From assembly GCF_021173085.1 (NCBI RefSeq), contig NZ_CP076412.1:682001-746000 (forward strand): a stretch of 64,000 nt of DNA, in the 5' to 3' direction. The stretch's first letter is position 1. Every line of letters begins with the position of its first letter. This DNA comes from Ralstonia wenshanensis. GTDB taxonomy: Bacteria; Pseudomonadota; Gammaproteobacteria; Burkholderiales; Burkholderiaceae. This document shows, one piece after another, positions 34,065 to 42,927 of the stretch. Made by a program: the position numbers and the translations under genes. Below the pieces are notes generated by a model that saw nothing but the letters and a program-made list of their open reading frames with translations, was not told the DNA's origin and made no database searches.

Positions 34065-36694
34065 TTGGAGATCACTCCCTTCAAGCCGCCGCCGATCAGC
34101 GCGGCAACGTCCGTCAATGTGAACAGCGGCGCAATCCCGCCACGCGCGAGCAGGTAGCGGGCTTCCCACACCGGCTCGAACTTGTCTTTGAAATTGCGCA
34201 GCCCTCTGAAATTGTAGAAGCGCGCGCCATGCCGGAACATCATCCGTCCGAAGCGGTGCCAGCGCGGCGCAAGCTGATGCTCAACCATGCCCGACATCGG
34301 CGCCATCCCCAGACCGAAACGCTGATACCCCTGCGCCTGGAAGTGCAGGATGACCTTGCCGAACAGGAAATCCATCGTGCCCGGCGGCACATTGCTGCGA
34401 TAGCGCATCAGGTCGACGCTCGCCTCGATGCGCAGCACGTCTGGACACATCAGCGTGGCAAACGCCAGGATGACGCCCTCACGGCGCACCACGGCCACGG
34501 GCTGGCTACAGATGTAGCGGTCGTCAAATGCGCCGAGCGAAAAGCCTTTTTCGCGCGCGTTCTGGTTGCGCAGCCATTCATCGGAGATGGCGCGCAATTC
34601 GTCCAGCACGGTCGGCACCTCTGCCGTGGGGACGATCTCGAACGACAAGCCTTCGCGCTCGCCGCGCGTGACGCCGTGGCGCAGGTTGGCGCGGCGCGAG
34701 CCCTTCAGGCTGAACTCGGGCAGCGACACATACGCCTCTTCGCCCAGCTTGTAGGCGCGCAGCCCCGCGTCGAGATACAGCGACAGCGTCTGCGGGCGCG
34801 TCTTGTAGAACGCGGCGCGCCCGCCATGCGCATCCGCCATTTCGATAAAGCGCCAGATCAGCTCGGGCCATTCCTGCTGCGCGCCCACGGGGTCGGACAG
34901 CGCCACCCACGAGCGCCCCTGCTTGGCATACATGATGAACGCATTGCCCGACGGCGAGAACAGCAGGCTCTTGTCGCCCATCAGCGCGAGTGTGGCGTCG
35001 GCAGCAGGCTGCTTGCAGATGATCTCGGCCGCGCGGGCGAGTTCTTCGTCGCTCGGGAAGGTCGTAACGCCGGGCTCCTTGCGAAAGAGCTGGCGCATGC
35101 CGAACCCGAGGCCGGTCACGGCCACCGCCATCAGCGCGCGGATGGAGCGCGGCGCATCGCCGTCGAACGTAAATTGCCACCAGAGCTGGTTGGCGTAGGC
35201 CACCTCGCGGTAGGCGAAGAAGAGGATCCACACGCACGCCGCAAACACGCAAAGCATGGCGAGCAGCCACCCCGCCTCCAGCCGTTGCGAGAACAGCGAC
35301 GACGGCCGATCAAACTGCCGGCGCGAGATGACGAGCAGCACCGCCAGCGTCACCAATACCGCCATCTCCGACACGGCAATGCCCTTGGGCAGCGCCAGCA
35401 CGCCGGTCAGCAGCGACAGCACCAGCGCCGCCCACCACGCGGCATCCAGCCGGTGCAGCAGCCCGCGCGCGACAAACAGCATGATGAGGCCCGCCACGCT
35501 GCCGATCATGTGCGAGGCTTCCACCACGAACAGCGGCACGTGCATGCGCAGGAGGTCTTCGGCCTCGTCCGTGGCGGGGGTGACGCCCGAGACGAGCAGC
35601 ATCACGCCTGCCACCATCGTCAGCGCGGCCAACAGCCCCGGCGACAGCTTGACCGCTGCGCGGCCAAACGGCGCTCCGGCGCCGGAGCGCAACTCGAACA
35701 CGCCGAGCATGGCGGCAGCCACGACAAGCGGCAGCAGGAAATAGATGGCACGGTAGAACAGCAGCGCGGCCAGAACCTCTGCCGGCGGCGCCTGGCCGCT
35801 GCAGCCCAACAGAATGACGGCTTCAAACACGCCCAAACCGCCCGGACTCTGGCTCAGCACGCCCAGCGTGACCGCCAGCGCGTAGAACGCGACAAACGTG
35901 GGCAGATCGACGGCGCCTGCCGGCATCAATACCCACAGCGCGGCTGCGGCCGCACTCATATCCGCTGCAGAGATCGCGAACTGTCGCGCTGCCAGCCCCG
36001 CCGGCGGCAGGCGGATCTCCCAACGGCCGAACAGCGTCACGTGGCGCCGCCGCATGCACAGCACCAACAACGCCACAACGCCGGCCAGCACCAGCAACGC
36101 CACGACTTCAAGCAACGCCGCCGGCAAATGCGCAATGGCCGCGATGTGCGGGGCGCCCCACAACAGCCCGACCGCCCCGAAGGCCGTGGTGGACACGCCC
36201 AGCGCGCCCGCATCAAAGGCCACCGCCTCTGTCACGCGCGCCGGGTCAAGCCCTGCCGCTGTATACAGGCGCGTGCGCACCGCCCCCGCCGTCAGCGAAC
36301 CGAGGCCGACGGTATTGCCCAGCGCATAGGCAATGAACGAGGTCGTGGCCACCGTGGCGGGTGCGACATGTGCAGCCGCATAGCGCAGGCCGGACGCGTC
36401 GTAGCCGGTCAGGGCGACGTAACTCAGCGCCGTGGCCAGCATGGCCAGCAACAGGTGCGAGCGCGGCGTGGCCTGCAGCGCGGCAACCATGTCTGCGTAG
36501 TGCACATGGTCGAGCAGCGCATACAGGCTGTCGAACACCAGCGCGCCAAGCACGAGCACAACACCGATCACCATCCAGCCGGCGAGTCCAAAGCTGGAGT
36601 CGGACGGCGCGGGCGTGGCGGGCGCGTCAGGCGCAGTGCGGGCCGGTGATCGGCGTGATGTTGGACTGGCGTCGTTGGACGCGGCGTCAGGCAT
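34061..36694 (-). CDS. mprF: Phosphatidylglycerol lysyltransferase/flippase MprF
   Basis: Bifunctional membrane protein of 877 residues that adds lysine (or alanine) from aminoacyl-tRNA to phosphatidylglycerol and flips it, lowering surface charge and raising resistance to cationic peptides and acid. About 14 hydrophobic segments form the N-terminal flippase (SYVALTGYDASGLRYAA, GNTVGLGSLTAGAVR, SQSPGGLGVFEAVIL). The C-terminal cytosolic GNAT-like synthase (~residues 560-860) shows ALMGDKSLLFSPSGNAFIMY, FYKTRPQTLSLYLDAGLRAY, and GLGMAPMSGM. ATG 36694 is the first start before the Ser/Pro-rich N-terminal tail. Co-translated with acvB. Confidence 0.95.
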   Translation of the reverse strand: MPDAASNDASPTSRRSPARTAPDAPATPAPSDSSFGLAGWMVIGVVLVLGALVFDSLYALLDHVHYADMVAALQATPRSHLLLAMLATALSYVALTGYDASGLRYAAAHVAPATVATTSFIAYALGNTVGLGSLTAGAVRTRLYTAAGLDPARVTEAVAFDAGALGVSTTAFGAVGLLWGAPHIAAIAHLPAALLEVVALLVLAGVVALLVLCMRRRHVTLFGRWEIRLPPAGLAARQFAISAADMSAAAAALWVLMPAGAVDLPTFVAFYALAVTLGVLSQSPGGLGVFEAVILLGCSGQAPPAEVLAALLFYRAIYFLLPLVVAAAMLGVFELRSGAGAPFGRAAVKLSPGLLAALTMVAGVMLLVSGVTPATDEAEDLLRMHVPLFVVEASHMIGSVAGLIMLFVARGLLHRLDAAWWAALVLSLLTGVLALPKGIAVSEMAVLVTLAVLLVISRRQFDRPSSLFSQRLEAGWLLAMLCVFAACVWILFFAYREVAYANQLWWQFTFDGDAPRSIRALMAVAVTGLGFGMRQLFRKEPGVTTFPSDEELARAAEIICKQPAADATLALMGDKSLLFSPSGNAFIMYAKQGRSWVALSDPVGAQQEWPELIWRFIEMADAHGGRAAFYKTRPQTLSLYLDAGLRAYKLGEEAYVSLPEFSLKGSRRANLRHGVTRGEREGLSFEIVPTAEVPTVLDELRAISDEWLRNQNAREKGFSLGAFDDRYICSQPVAVVRREGVILAFATLMCPDVLRIEASVDLMRYRSNVPPGTMDFLFGKVILHFQAQGYQRFGLGMAPMSGMVEHQLAPRWHRFGRMMFRHGARFYNFRGLRNFKDKFEPVWEARYLLARGGIAPLFTLTDVAALIGGGLKGVISK

Positions 36695-36978
36695 GGTGAA
36701 AAACGAAATCCTGCTGGCTTGGCGGAGTGCCGGGTGGAGGCGATATACGAATCCAGGCACGCAAAGGCGGGAGAGCGCGGCAAGCCAAACCGCCCAAGCC
36801 CACGCTCGGCGCGGTGTCGACGTCTTGATTGGACCCTGACCTACCGGCACGCGCATGTCGCGCACACCGGTTTTCTCGCGACCCGCGCTTCAAACGGCGC
36901 GTGTGCTGGATTCGCACGTTGTTTGTGGCCTACGTAATACGGCTGAAGCGGCCGATGCGTTGACACACGGTCTGCATT

Positions 36979-37191
<213 letters not shown>

Positions 37192-37363
37192 TTACCCAGA
37201 ATAGGCAAAGCCGGCCTGACACGATTGCACGGAGGTGCGATGGGCATATGTCGGGCGGGCAGCGTGCCCGGCGCCACAGGTGCGGCACTCAGGCAATGCT
37301 CAGCAAGCCGCACACCTGCGCCCACAAAAACGTTGCACAAACGGACTGGATCGGCATTAGCAA

Positions 37364-37385
37364 ACGTTTTCTTTCCAGAAAACGT
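37364..37385. promoter_or_regulatory. Inverted repeat upstream of the diguanylate cyclase gene
   Basis: Perfect arms ACGTTTTCT and AGAAAACGT separated by TTCC, inside a 291-base gap that is more AT-rich than its surroundings. It lies about 80 bases before the cyclase ATG. It could be an operator or a hairpin in the 5' leader; no T-tract follows, so it is not a typical terminator. Confidence 0.45.
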
Positions 37386-37464
37386 CTTAGATAGTATTGC
37401 GTAGGAAGGTAGGGTCCGGTACACAATCGAGACTGTCGTTTTCAATATTTTCACAATTCTGCGC

Positions 37465-38982
37465 ATGCCTTTAGAGCGCGCCACCGGCGCATTCCTGCGA
37501 CGGCCCTCCCTGCTGATCATCGGCGCGTCGGTGCTGTCACTGGTGCTGGCCGCGTTCACCGCGCTCTCGCTCTGGGAAATGCGTACGGACGCGCTGGCCC
37601 GCGCGCGCGATGCTGCCGACAACCTGTCGCTGATCCTGCAACGCGACATTGCCCGCAACATCGAGGTGTACGACCTGTCGCTGCAGGCCGTGATCGACGG
37701 CGTGCGCGACCCCGCCATGCTGGCGCTGCCGCCCAACGTCCGCCAGCTCGTGCTGTTCGACCGCTCGACCAACGCGCAAGACCTGGGCTCCCTGCTGGTG
37801 ACCAACAAGGTCGGCGACGTGGTCTTCGATTCCCGCTCGGTGCCGCCGCGGCATATTCACCTGGGCGACCGCGACTACTTCCAGGTGCATCGGGGCTCCG
37901 CAAATGTCGGGCTGTACATCAGCGAGCCCTTTACGCCGCGCGTGACCGGCCTGGACACGTCGCTCGGCCTGAGCCGGCGCTTGAACGGCCCGCATGGCGA
38001 GTTCAACGGCATCGTGGTCGGCACGCTGCGCCTGAACTACTTCCGCCGGCTATTCGATGGCATCAACCTGGGGCCCCACGCAACCGTCACGCTGATACGC
38101 ACGGACGGTACGCTGCTCATGCGGCGACCGTACAGCGAAAAACTCATCGGCCGCAGCCTGGCCGATGCCGTTGCCTTCCAGAAGCGCCTGCTCACGCCGC
38201 AAGGCTCGTACGTAGACGTCGCCAGCCTCGACGGCATCGAGCGCCTGTTCAGCTTCCGCCATATCGGCGACCACCCGCTGATTGTCACCGTTGGCCTCGC
38301 CACCGAAGACATCTACGCAGAATGGCGGCAGCGCGCATGGGTGATCAGCGGCACCGTGCTGATGCTCGACGCTGTATTCATGGCGCTGTCGTTGCTTTTC
38401 GCGCAGCAACTACGCAAGCGGCTCGAGATGGAGCAGCAATTGCACCTGCTGGCCAATACCGACAGCCTGACCGGGCTCGGCACGCGTCGCGCGCTGGACT
38501 CTGCACTGGACGTGGAATGGCGCCGCGCCAATCGCCACCACGCCCCGATGTCTGTGCTGATGATCGACGTGGACGACTTCAAACCCTACAACGACAAGTA
38601 TGGCCATGCCGCCGGCGATACCGCGCTACGCACGGTGGCACGCTGTATCAACGACAGCATCAAGCGCCCGGGCGATTTTGCCGGCCGCTATGGCGGCGAA
38701 GAGTTCTGCGCCGTGCTGCCCAATACAGACCTCAGTGGTGCCTTGCGCGTGGCCGAGAGCATCCGCACCGCCGTGCTGCGCGCCGACGAACCCAACGCGG
38801 GAAGCGCATACGGCACGCTGACGGTCAGCATTGGGGTGGCTTCCCACTCTGGCGTCGCTGCGGCCGACGATACCGTTCAGGACCTGATCCACCTGGCCGA
38901 CGGGCGCCTGTATGAGGCCAAGGCCGCGGGCCGCAACGTGGTCATCCCCAGACAGGAGCGGCCGAAGTTGGCGGTCGTTTAG
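37465..38982 (+). CDS. Membrane diguanylate cyclase with periplasmic Cache-like sensor
   Basis: c-di-GMP synthase of 505 residues. TM1 (~residues 11-32) and TM2 (~290-312) enclose a ~250-residue periplasmic dCache-like sensor (NLSLILQRDIARNIEVYDLS, GDRDYFQVHRG, ISEPFTPRVTG). The GGDEF domain starts near residue 330 (LANTDSLTGLGTRRALD), with the Mg/substrate aspartates in MIDVDDFKPYND, active site GGEEF at 410-414, and the inhibitory RxxD I-site RPGD at 401-404, five residues before it. So it should be active and product-inhibited. Together with the PilZ protein at 14549 it adds to c-di-GMP signalling in this region. Confidence 0.94.
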   Translation: MPLERATGAFLRRPSLLIIGASVLSLVLAAFTALSLWEMRTDALARARDAADNLSLILQRDIARNIEVYDLSLQAVIDGVRDPAMLALPPNVRQLVLFDRSTNAQDLGSLLVTNKVGDVVFDSRSVPPRHIHLGDRDYFQVHRGSANVGLYISEPFTPRVTGLDTSLGLSRRLNGPHGEFNGIVVGTLRLNYFRRLFDGINLGPHATVTLIRTDGTLLMRRPYSEKLIGRSLADAVAFQKRLLTPQGSYVDVASLDGIERLFSFRHIGDHPLIVTVGLATEDIYAEWRQRAWVISGTVLMLDAVFMALSLLFAQQLRKRLEMEQQLHLLANTDSLTGLGTRRALDSALDVEWRRANRHHAPMSVLMIDVDDFKPYNDKYGHAAGDTALRTVARCINDSIKRPGDFAGRYGGEEFCAVLPNTDLSGALRVAESIRTAVLRADEPNAGSAYGTLTVSIGVASHSGVAAADDTVQDLIHLADGRLYEAKAAGRNVVIPRQERPKLAVV

Positions 38983-39069
38983 GCTAGCCCCCTTGGGCAC
39001 CCCACTTTGGGGGCATGCCATCGTGGGCTACCGCTTCTGCACAATGCACGGGCCTTTCAGGAAACCACC

Positions 39070-40086
39070 GTGAGCAAACCTCCGCATTCCCACTTCGATA
39101 CGTCTGCGCTGCCGCGCGAGCATCAATTTGCGGCGTGGCGGGATGCCATCAACGTGCTATTCGACACGCGCTCCGCCGCGCCGCAGTCGCATGGCTTTCA
39201 GGCCAGCGTTGACGCGTATCTGTGCGGCGAGACCGGTGTGGGCATGATCAGCGCGCAGGCACAGCACTATGATCGGTCCCGCTCCAAGCTCGGGCGCGAC
39301 GGCATGGATGTCTACGTGCTCCAGTACTACCTGGAAGGCAGTTGCGGACAGCGTGACGGCGCCACCGGCACCGCCACGCGCCCCGGCGATCTGTTCATCG
39401 TCGACGCTGCGCAGCCGCTCGCCACCAGCACGACCGACAGCCGATTCCTGAGCTTGGCGGTGCCACGGCGGCTGCTGGCGCCGCTGCTGCGCGCACCGGA
39501 CGAACTCAGCATGCGCGTGCTGCGCGGCGATGCGCCGATGGTCGGGCTGCTGCGCGATCACCTGTGCTCGCTCTATCAATCGGTCGGGAAATTGAGCGAG
39601 GCCGAGGCGCAGGCCGTCATGCCGGGCACGCTGCAACTGGCGGCGGCCGCCATCAACTGCCAGGTGACCGAAGCCAGTGCGCCGGCCGTCAGGGAAAGCC
39701 TGTTTGCGTCGATCTGCCGGCACGTGCAACAGAACCTGCCCGATCTCACACTTTCGCCCGAGGGGGTTGCCGTGCAGTTCGGCATCTCGCGTGCCACGCT
39801 GTACCGGCTGTTCGAGCGCGAAGGCGGCTTCTTCAACTACCTGCGCATGCAGCGCCTGCGGCAATGCCACGCGATCCTGGCAGACCGCTCGCAGACGCAC
39901 CGGTCGGTGGCCGAAATCGCGCAGACCTACGGTTTTTCCGACGCATCGAACTTCACGCGCGCGTACCGCCGCGCCTCGGGCATGTCACCGCGTGAGACAC
40001 GCATGCTCGCCATCGAAGGTCGTGCCACCGCCATGCGCTTCGTTCAGCAAAAAGACTGGCGCACCTGGGTCATGCAGATGCGCTGA
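39070..40086 (+). CDS. AraC family transcriptional regulator
   Basis: Regulator of 338 residues. The N-terminal AraC_binding_2-like sensing domain (FDTSALPREHQFAAWRDAIN, then YVLQYYLEGSCGQRDG and GDLFIVDAAQPLAT) is followed by two helix-turn-helices in the last ~100 residues (LTLSPEGVAVQFGISRATLY, then RSVAEIAQTYGFSDASNFTR, ending FRRASG-like YRRASGMSPRE). Start taken as GTG 39070 after AGGAAACC; an upstream TTG (39008) would only add a non-conserved arm. No clear target; the downstream protease gene is 292 bases away. Confidence 0.88.
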   Translation: MSKPPHSHFDTSALPREHQFAAWRDAINVLFDTRSAAPQSHGFQASVDAYLCGETGVGMISAQAQHYDRSRSKLGRDGMDVYVLQYYLEGSCGQRDGATGTATRPGDLFIVDAAQPLATSTTDSRFLSLAVPRRLLAPLLRAPDELSMRVLRGDAPMVGLLRDHLCSLYQSVGKLSEAEAQAVMPGTLQLAAAAINCQVTEASAPAVRESLFASICRHVQQNLPDLTLSPEGVAVQFGISRATLYRLFEREGGFFNYLRMQRLRQCHAILADRSQTHRSVAEIAQTYGFSDASNFTRAYRRASGMSPRETRMLAIEGRATAMRFVQQKDWRTWVMQMR

Positions 40087-40378
40087 AGCGCGCGCGGTAC
40101 CCCTGCCGCGCTCCCGTTTTCGTCCCGCCGCCCCCGCTCAGCCGCCCCAAAGGCTGAGACGCGCTGACAGGTTCGCGCGACAGCCGAACCGGTTCGCGGG
40201 CACAGCCGCTTTCGCCGTTGAATCCCCACTGGCGTGCATGCGAGCATCCGGCCCGACCTGATGAGCGCCCACGCTCTCGCGGCGGGCACGTGCGACGTGC
40301 CCTCTCTTCGTCGAACAGGTCGAAGCGGTGCGGACATCCCGCGCTTTGCACAACACACAACGACAAAACGGGGGTCTC

Positions 40379-42319
40379 GTGAAAGACATTACGGGAAAAA
40401 CGCTTGCCTTGACGCTGTTCGCCACCGTGGCCCTGGCCGCGTGCGGCGGCGCAGACTCAGGTAGCAATACGGCCAGCAACGGCGGCAACACCGGGGGCAA
40501 CACGCCGCCCGCATCCACCTGCGCGGAAACCGGCGTCGATGCCAAGTACGCGTGCCAGACCGGCAGCACCGAGCCGCTGTACGCCTACCAATGGGCGCTC
40601 AAGCAGGCGACCAGCTTCTTCGCTGCATTCGGCCTGGTGGCCAACGGCACGACCGACATCGACGTGGAAGACGCGCACAAGGCCGGCATCAAGGGCCAGG
40701 GCGTGAACGTGCTCGTGCTGGATGACGGCATCGACGTGCACAACGAAGATCTGTTCGCCAATGCCAACTCGGACATGACGCACAACTTCGACGATGGTTC
40801 GAACGATCCGACACCGGCAGACATTCCCGCGAACATCAAAGACGCGCATGGCACCAACGTGGCCGGCATCATCGCCGCGGCGCAGAACGGCAAGGGCGTC
40901 ATGGGGATCGCTCCGCGCGCGACGCTGGGCGGGGCGCGCTTTATCGGCGCAGCGAATCCGGACACGACCGCGGCCTACGGCGGCGCCGACTGGTCGAAGA
41001 ACGGCCACATCATCAATGCCTCGTACGGCGCGAACCCGCAGGCACCGCTGGAATACGACACGTCCACCTCGACACAGGCAGCGGTGCGCGCCTTCCCGAA
41101 CCTGCGTGGCGGCCGCGGGCTGGTCATGCTCAAGGCGTCGGGCAATGAATACGAATACATCAACGACGGCGTCAGCGTTCCGCCGCGCACATGCCCGACC
41201 GTCGGTAGCACCGCCGGCATGATCGGCTGCGAGAATCCCGCCAATGATCCAGAAGCGCTGGAGCCCGGCGTGATCGTGGTCGGCGCGGCAAACGCGAAGG
41301 GCATCAAGTCGAGCTACTCCAACGCCGGATCGGTCAACTGGATCACAGGCCTTGGCGGCGAGTACGGCGACGGCGGCAAATATGGTGAAACCGGCAGCGG
41401 CCCAAAGATTTTCTCCACCGACCTCAGCGGCTGCGCACGCGGCTACAGCCGGGCCAATCCGGACGACACCAACGACTTTGCGATTGCTGGCACCGCCACC
41501 AACCTGAAAGACAACGCAAAGTGCGATTACTCGAGCATGAACGGCACGTCGGCGGCCACGCCCACGCTGTCCGGCGTGGTCGCGCTGATGCTGGCCGCCA
41601 ACCCGAATCTGACGTGGCGCGATGTTCGCGAAATCCTGCGCGCAACTGCCCGCCAGATCGACACCGATTACGGCAGCCGTGACGGCCGTAACGCGCGAAT
41701 CGACCTGCTCACCGGTGCCGCCACGGGCGATACCACCACCGCGCTGACTGACGGCGCGACCACCGCACGGCTGGACTACGGCTGGCAGACCAATGCCGCC
41801 GGCTATGCATATTCCACGTGGTACGGCTTCGGGCTGGTCGATGCGTCAGCGGCGGTGAAAATGGCCAAGGCCACTGTCACCTACAAGCCGGCCGCTCTGA
41901 CGGTGCCGGACTTCGCGGCGGCCTTTGCCAACGTGAACCAGTTGAACTACGGCGCGGTGCAAAAGCTCGGCCAGTTCAACGTGTCGGGCACCGACAAGGT
42001 CGACGCCCTGCAATTGCGCGTGTCGGGCTCGGTGTGCGTGGGCAGTGTCGGCTTCTTTGTGAAGTCGCCCTCGGGGACGGTGTCGGCGTTGTCCCTGCCC
42101 TACAACGGCTATTACAACAACGGCGTCGATACCGTGAACAAGTACGGCCTGGGCAGTTACGCCTTCTATGGCGAGAACGCAGCCGGTACGTGGGAGGTCT
42201 ATGCCGTCAGCGGCGTGCCGACCAACGCCTGTTCGACATACCAGCCCCAGGGCGGTACCCACACCGTGACCCTTGCCACGCCGCTGGCCGTGGAGTACCG
42301 CGTGATTGCTGCCAAGTGA
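40379..42319 (+). CDS. Subtilase (S8, kexin-like) lipoprotein with C-terminal P-domain
   Basis: Exported serine protease of 646 residues. The signal ends in a lipobox (VALAACGG, Cys22), followed by a Ser/Gly/Asn-rich tether. The catalytic triad is visible: Asp115 in VLVLDDGIDVHN, His157 in DAHGTNVAGI, and Ser391 in NGTSAATPTLSG; the oxyanion Asn is in KASGNE. Residues ~525-646 form a proprotein-convertase P-domain (YGAVQKLGQFNVSGTDKVDA to AAGTWEVYAVSGVP). This subtilase plus P-domain layout is that of kexin-like proteases such as Aeromonas ASP. Start is GTG 40379 after a G-rich site. A small secreted protein is encoded 22 bases downstream. Confidence 0.9.
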   Translation: MKDITGKTLALTLFATVALAACGGADSGSNTASNGGNTGGNTPPASTCAETGVDAKYACQTGSTEPLYAYQWALKQATSFFAAFGLVANGTTDIDVEDAHKAGIKGQGVNVLVLDDGIDVHNEDLFANANSDMTHNFDDGSNDPTPADIPANIKDAHGTNVAGIIAAAQNGKGVMGIAPRATLGGARFIGAANPDTTAAYGGADWSKNGHIINASYGANPQAPLEYDTSTSTQAAVRAFPNLRGGRGLVMLKASGNEYEYINDGVSVPPRTCPTVGSTAGMIGCENPANDPEALEPGVIVVGAANAKGIKSSYSNAGSVNWITGLGGEYGDGGKYGETGSGPKIFSTDLSGCARGYSRANPDDTNDFAIAGTATNLKDNAKCDYSSMNGTSAATPTLSGVVALMLAANPNLTWRDVREILRATARQIDTDYGSRDGRNARIDLLTGAATGDTTTALTDGATTARLDYGWQTNAAGYAYSTWYGFGLVDASAAVKMAKATVTYKPAALTVPDFAAAFANVNQLNYGAVQKLGQFNVSGTDKVDALQLRVSGSVCVGSVGFFVKSPSGTVSALSLPYNGYYNNGVDTVNKYGLGSYAFYGENAAGTWEVYAVSGVPTNACSTYQPQGGTHTVTLATPLAVEYRVIAAK

Positions 42320-42341
42320 GCCCGTTCGGAGACCATTCAAC

Positions 42342-42827
42342 ATGATCAATACAACCCTGATGAAAACCGTGGCGCTGGCGGCGCTGCTCTCGATGGCTTC
42401 GGCGTGCCAGGCAGCTGACCTGACGGTGGGCAAACACCTAAGCACGCAGGAGCTGACGCAATACGCAAGCGCACCGACGGTGCAGATCGAATCGCAGTCG
42501 TTCAAGGTGCTCTCCAGCGGCACGCGAACCAAGGCGGCGGGTGCGGCATCCTCCGCCGTCACGCAGGTCGTCAATGAACGCGGCGTGGTGGGCGAGAGCC
42601 GCAACGAGGTGGTCGTCTCGCAGGTGTCGGTCGACAGCGTGCGCCAGGCGGTGAGCAACCTGCCCGCAACGCCCGTATCGGCGGAGTACTACGGGCACCT
42701 GAACATCAGCACCCTGCGCTTTGCTACGTTCCAGGATGCCGTGAATGCGCGTGCGCAGCTCAAGAAAACGCTGCCGCAGGCGCGGGTGGACGTTCCGATC
42801 CAGTACGCCAAACCCGTGGCGCGCTGA
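42342..42827 (+). CDS. Small secreted protein, possible chaperone or inhibitor of the upstream protease
   Basis: Exported protein of 161 residues with signal peptide (MKTVALAALLSMASACQAAD region, cleaved near ~30) and a basic, strand-rich body ending ISTLRFATFQDAVNARAQLK then KTLPQARVDVPIQYAKP. I do not recognise the family. It starts 22 bases after the kexin-like protease and precedes a strong terminator, so the two genes form one transcript. By analogy, the Aeromonas kexin-like ASP needs a periplasmic chaperone encoded by the next gene, and many subtilases have separate propeptide-like inhibitors; this protein is a candidate for such a role. Confidence 0.75.
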   Translation: MINTTLMKTVALAALLSMASACQAADLTVGKHLSTQELTQYASAPTVQIESQSFKVLSSGTRTKAAGAASSAVTQVVNERGVVGESRNEVVVSQVSVDSVRQAVSNLPATPVSAEYYGHLNISTLRFATFQDAVNARAQLKKTLPQARVDVPIQYAKPVAR

Positions 42828-42851
42828 TCAGCCTCCGTCCGGTCACACAAG

Positions 42852-42879
42852 ACGCCCCGCCTCCGTGCGGGGCGTTTTT
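42852..42879 (+). terminator. Rho-independent terminator after the protease operon
   Basis: Perfect 9-bp stem ACGCCCCGC/GCGGGGCGT with a CTCCGT loop followed by TTTTT, 24 bases after the stop of the small secreted protein. It separates this operon from the amino acid permease gene. Confidence 0.93.
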
Positions 42880-42927
42880 CATGGAGCGGCGTATCATCCC
42901 GGCCTTTTCCCCAGTCAGGACAACACC

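Noticed and set aside
34049-36649. Very long open frame (866 codons) on the + strand opposite mprF
   Set aside because: The protein is rich in Arg, His and Gln with no family pattern, and it mirrors mprF, whose motifs are clear. Such antisense frames are common in GC-rich genes.
38984-39030. Terminator after the diguanylate cyclase
   Set aside because: GCCCCC/GGGGGC could pair over a long loop, but the stem is short and no T-run follows.
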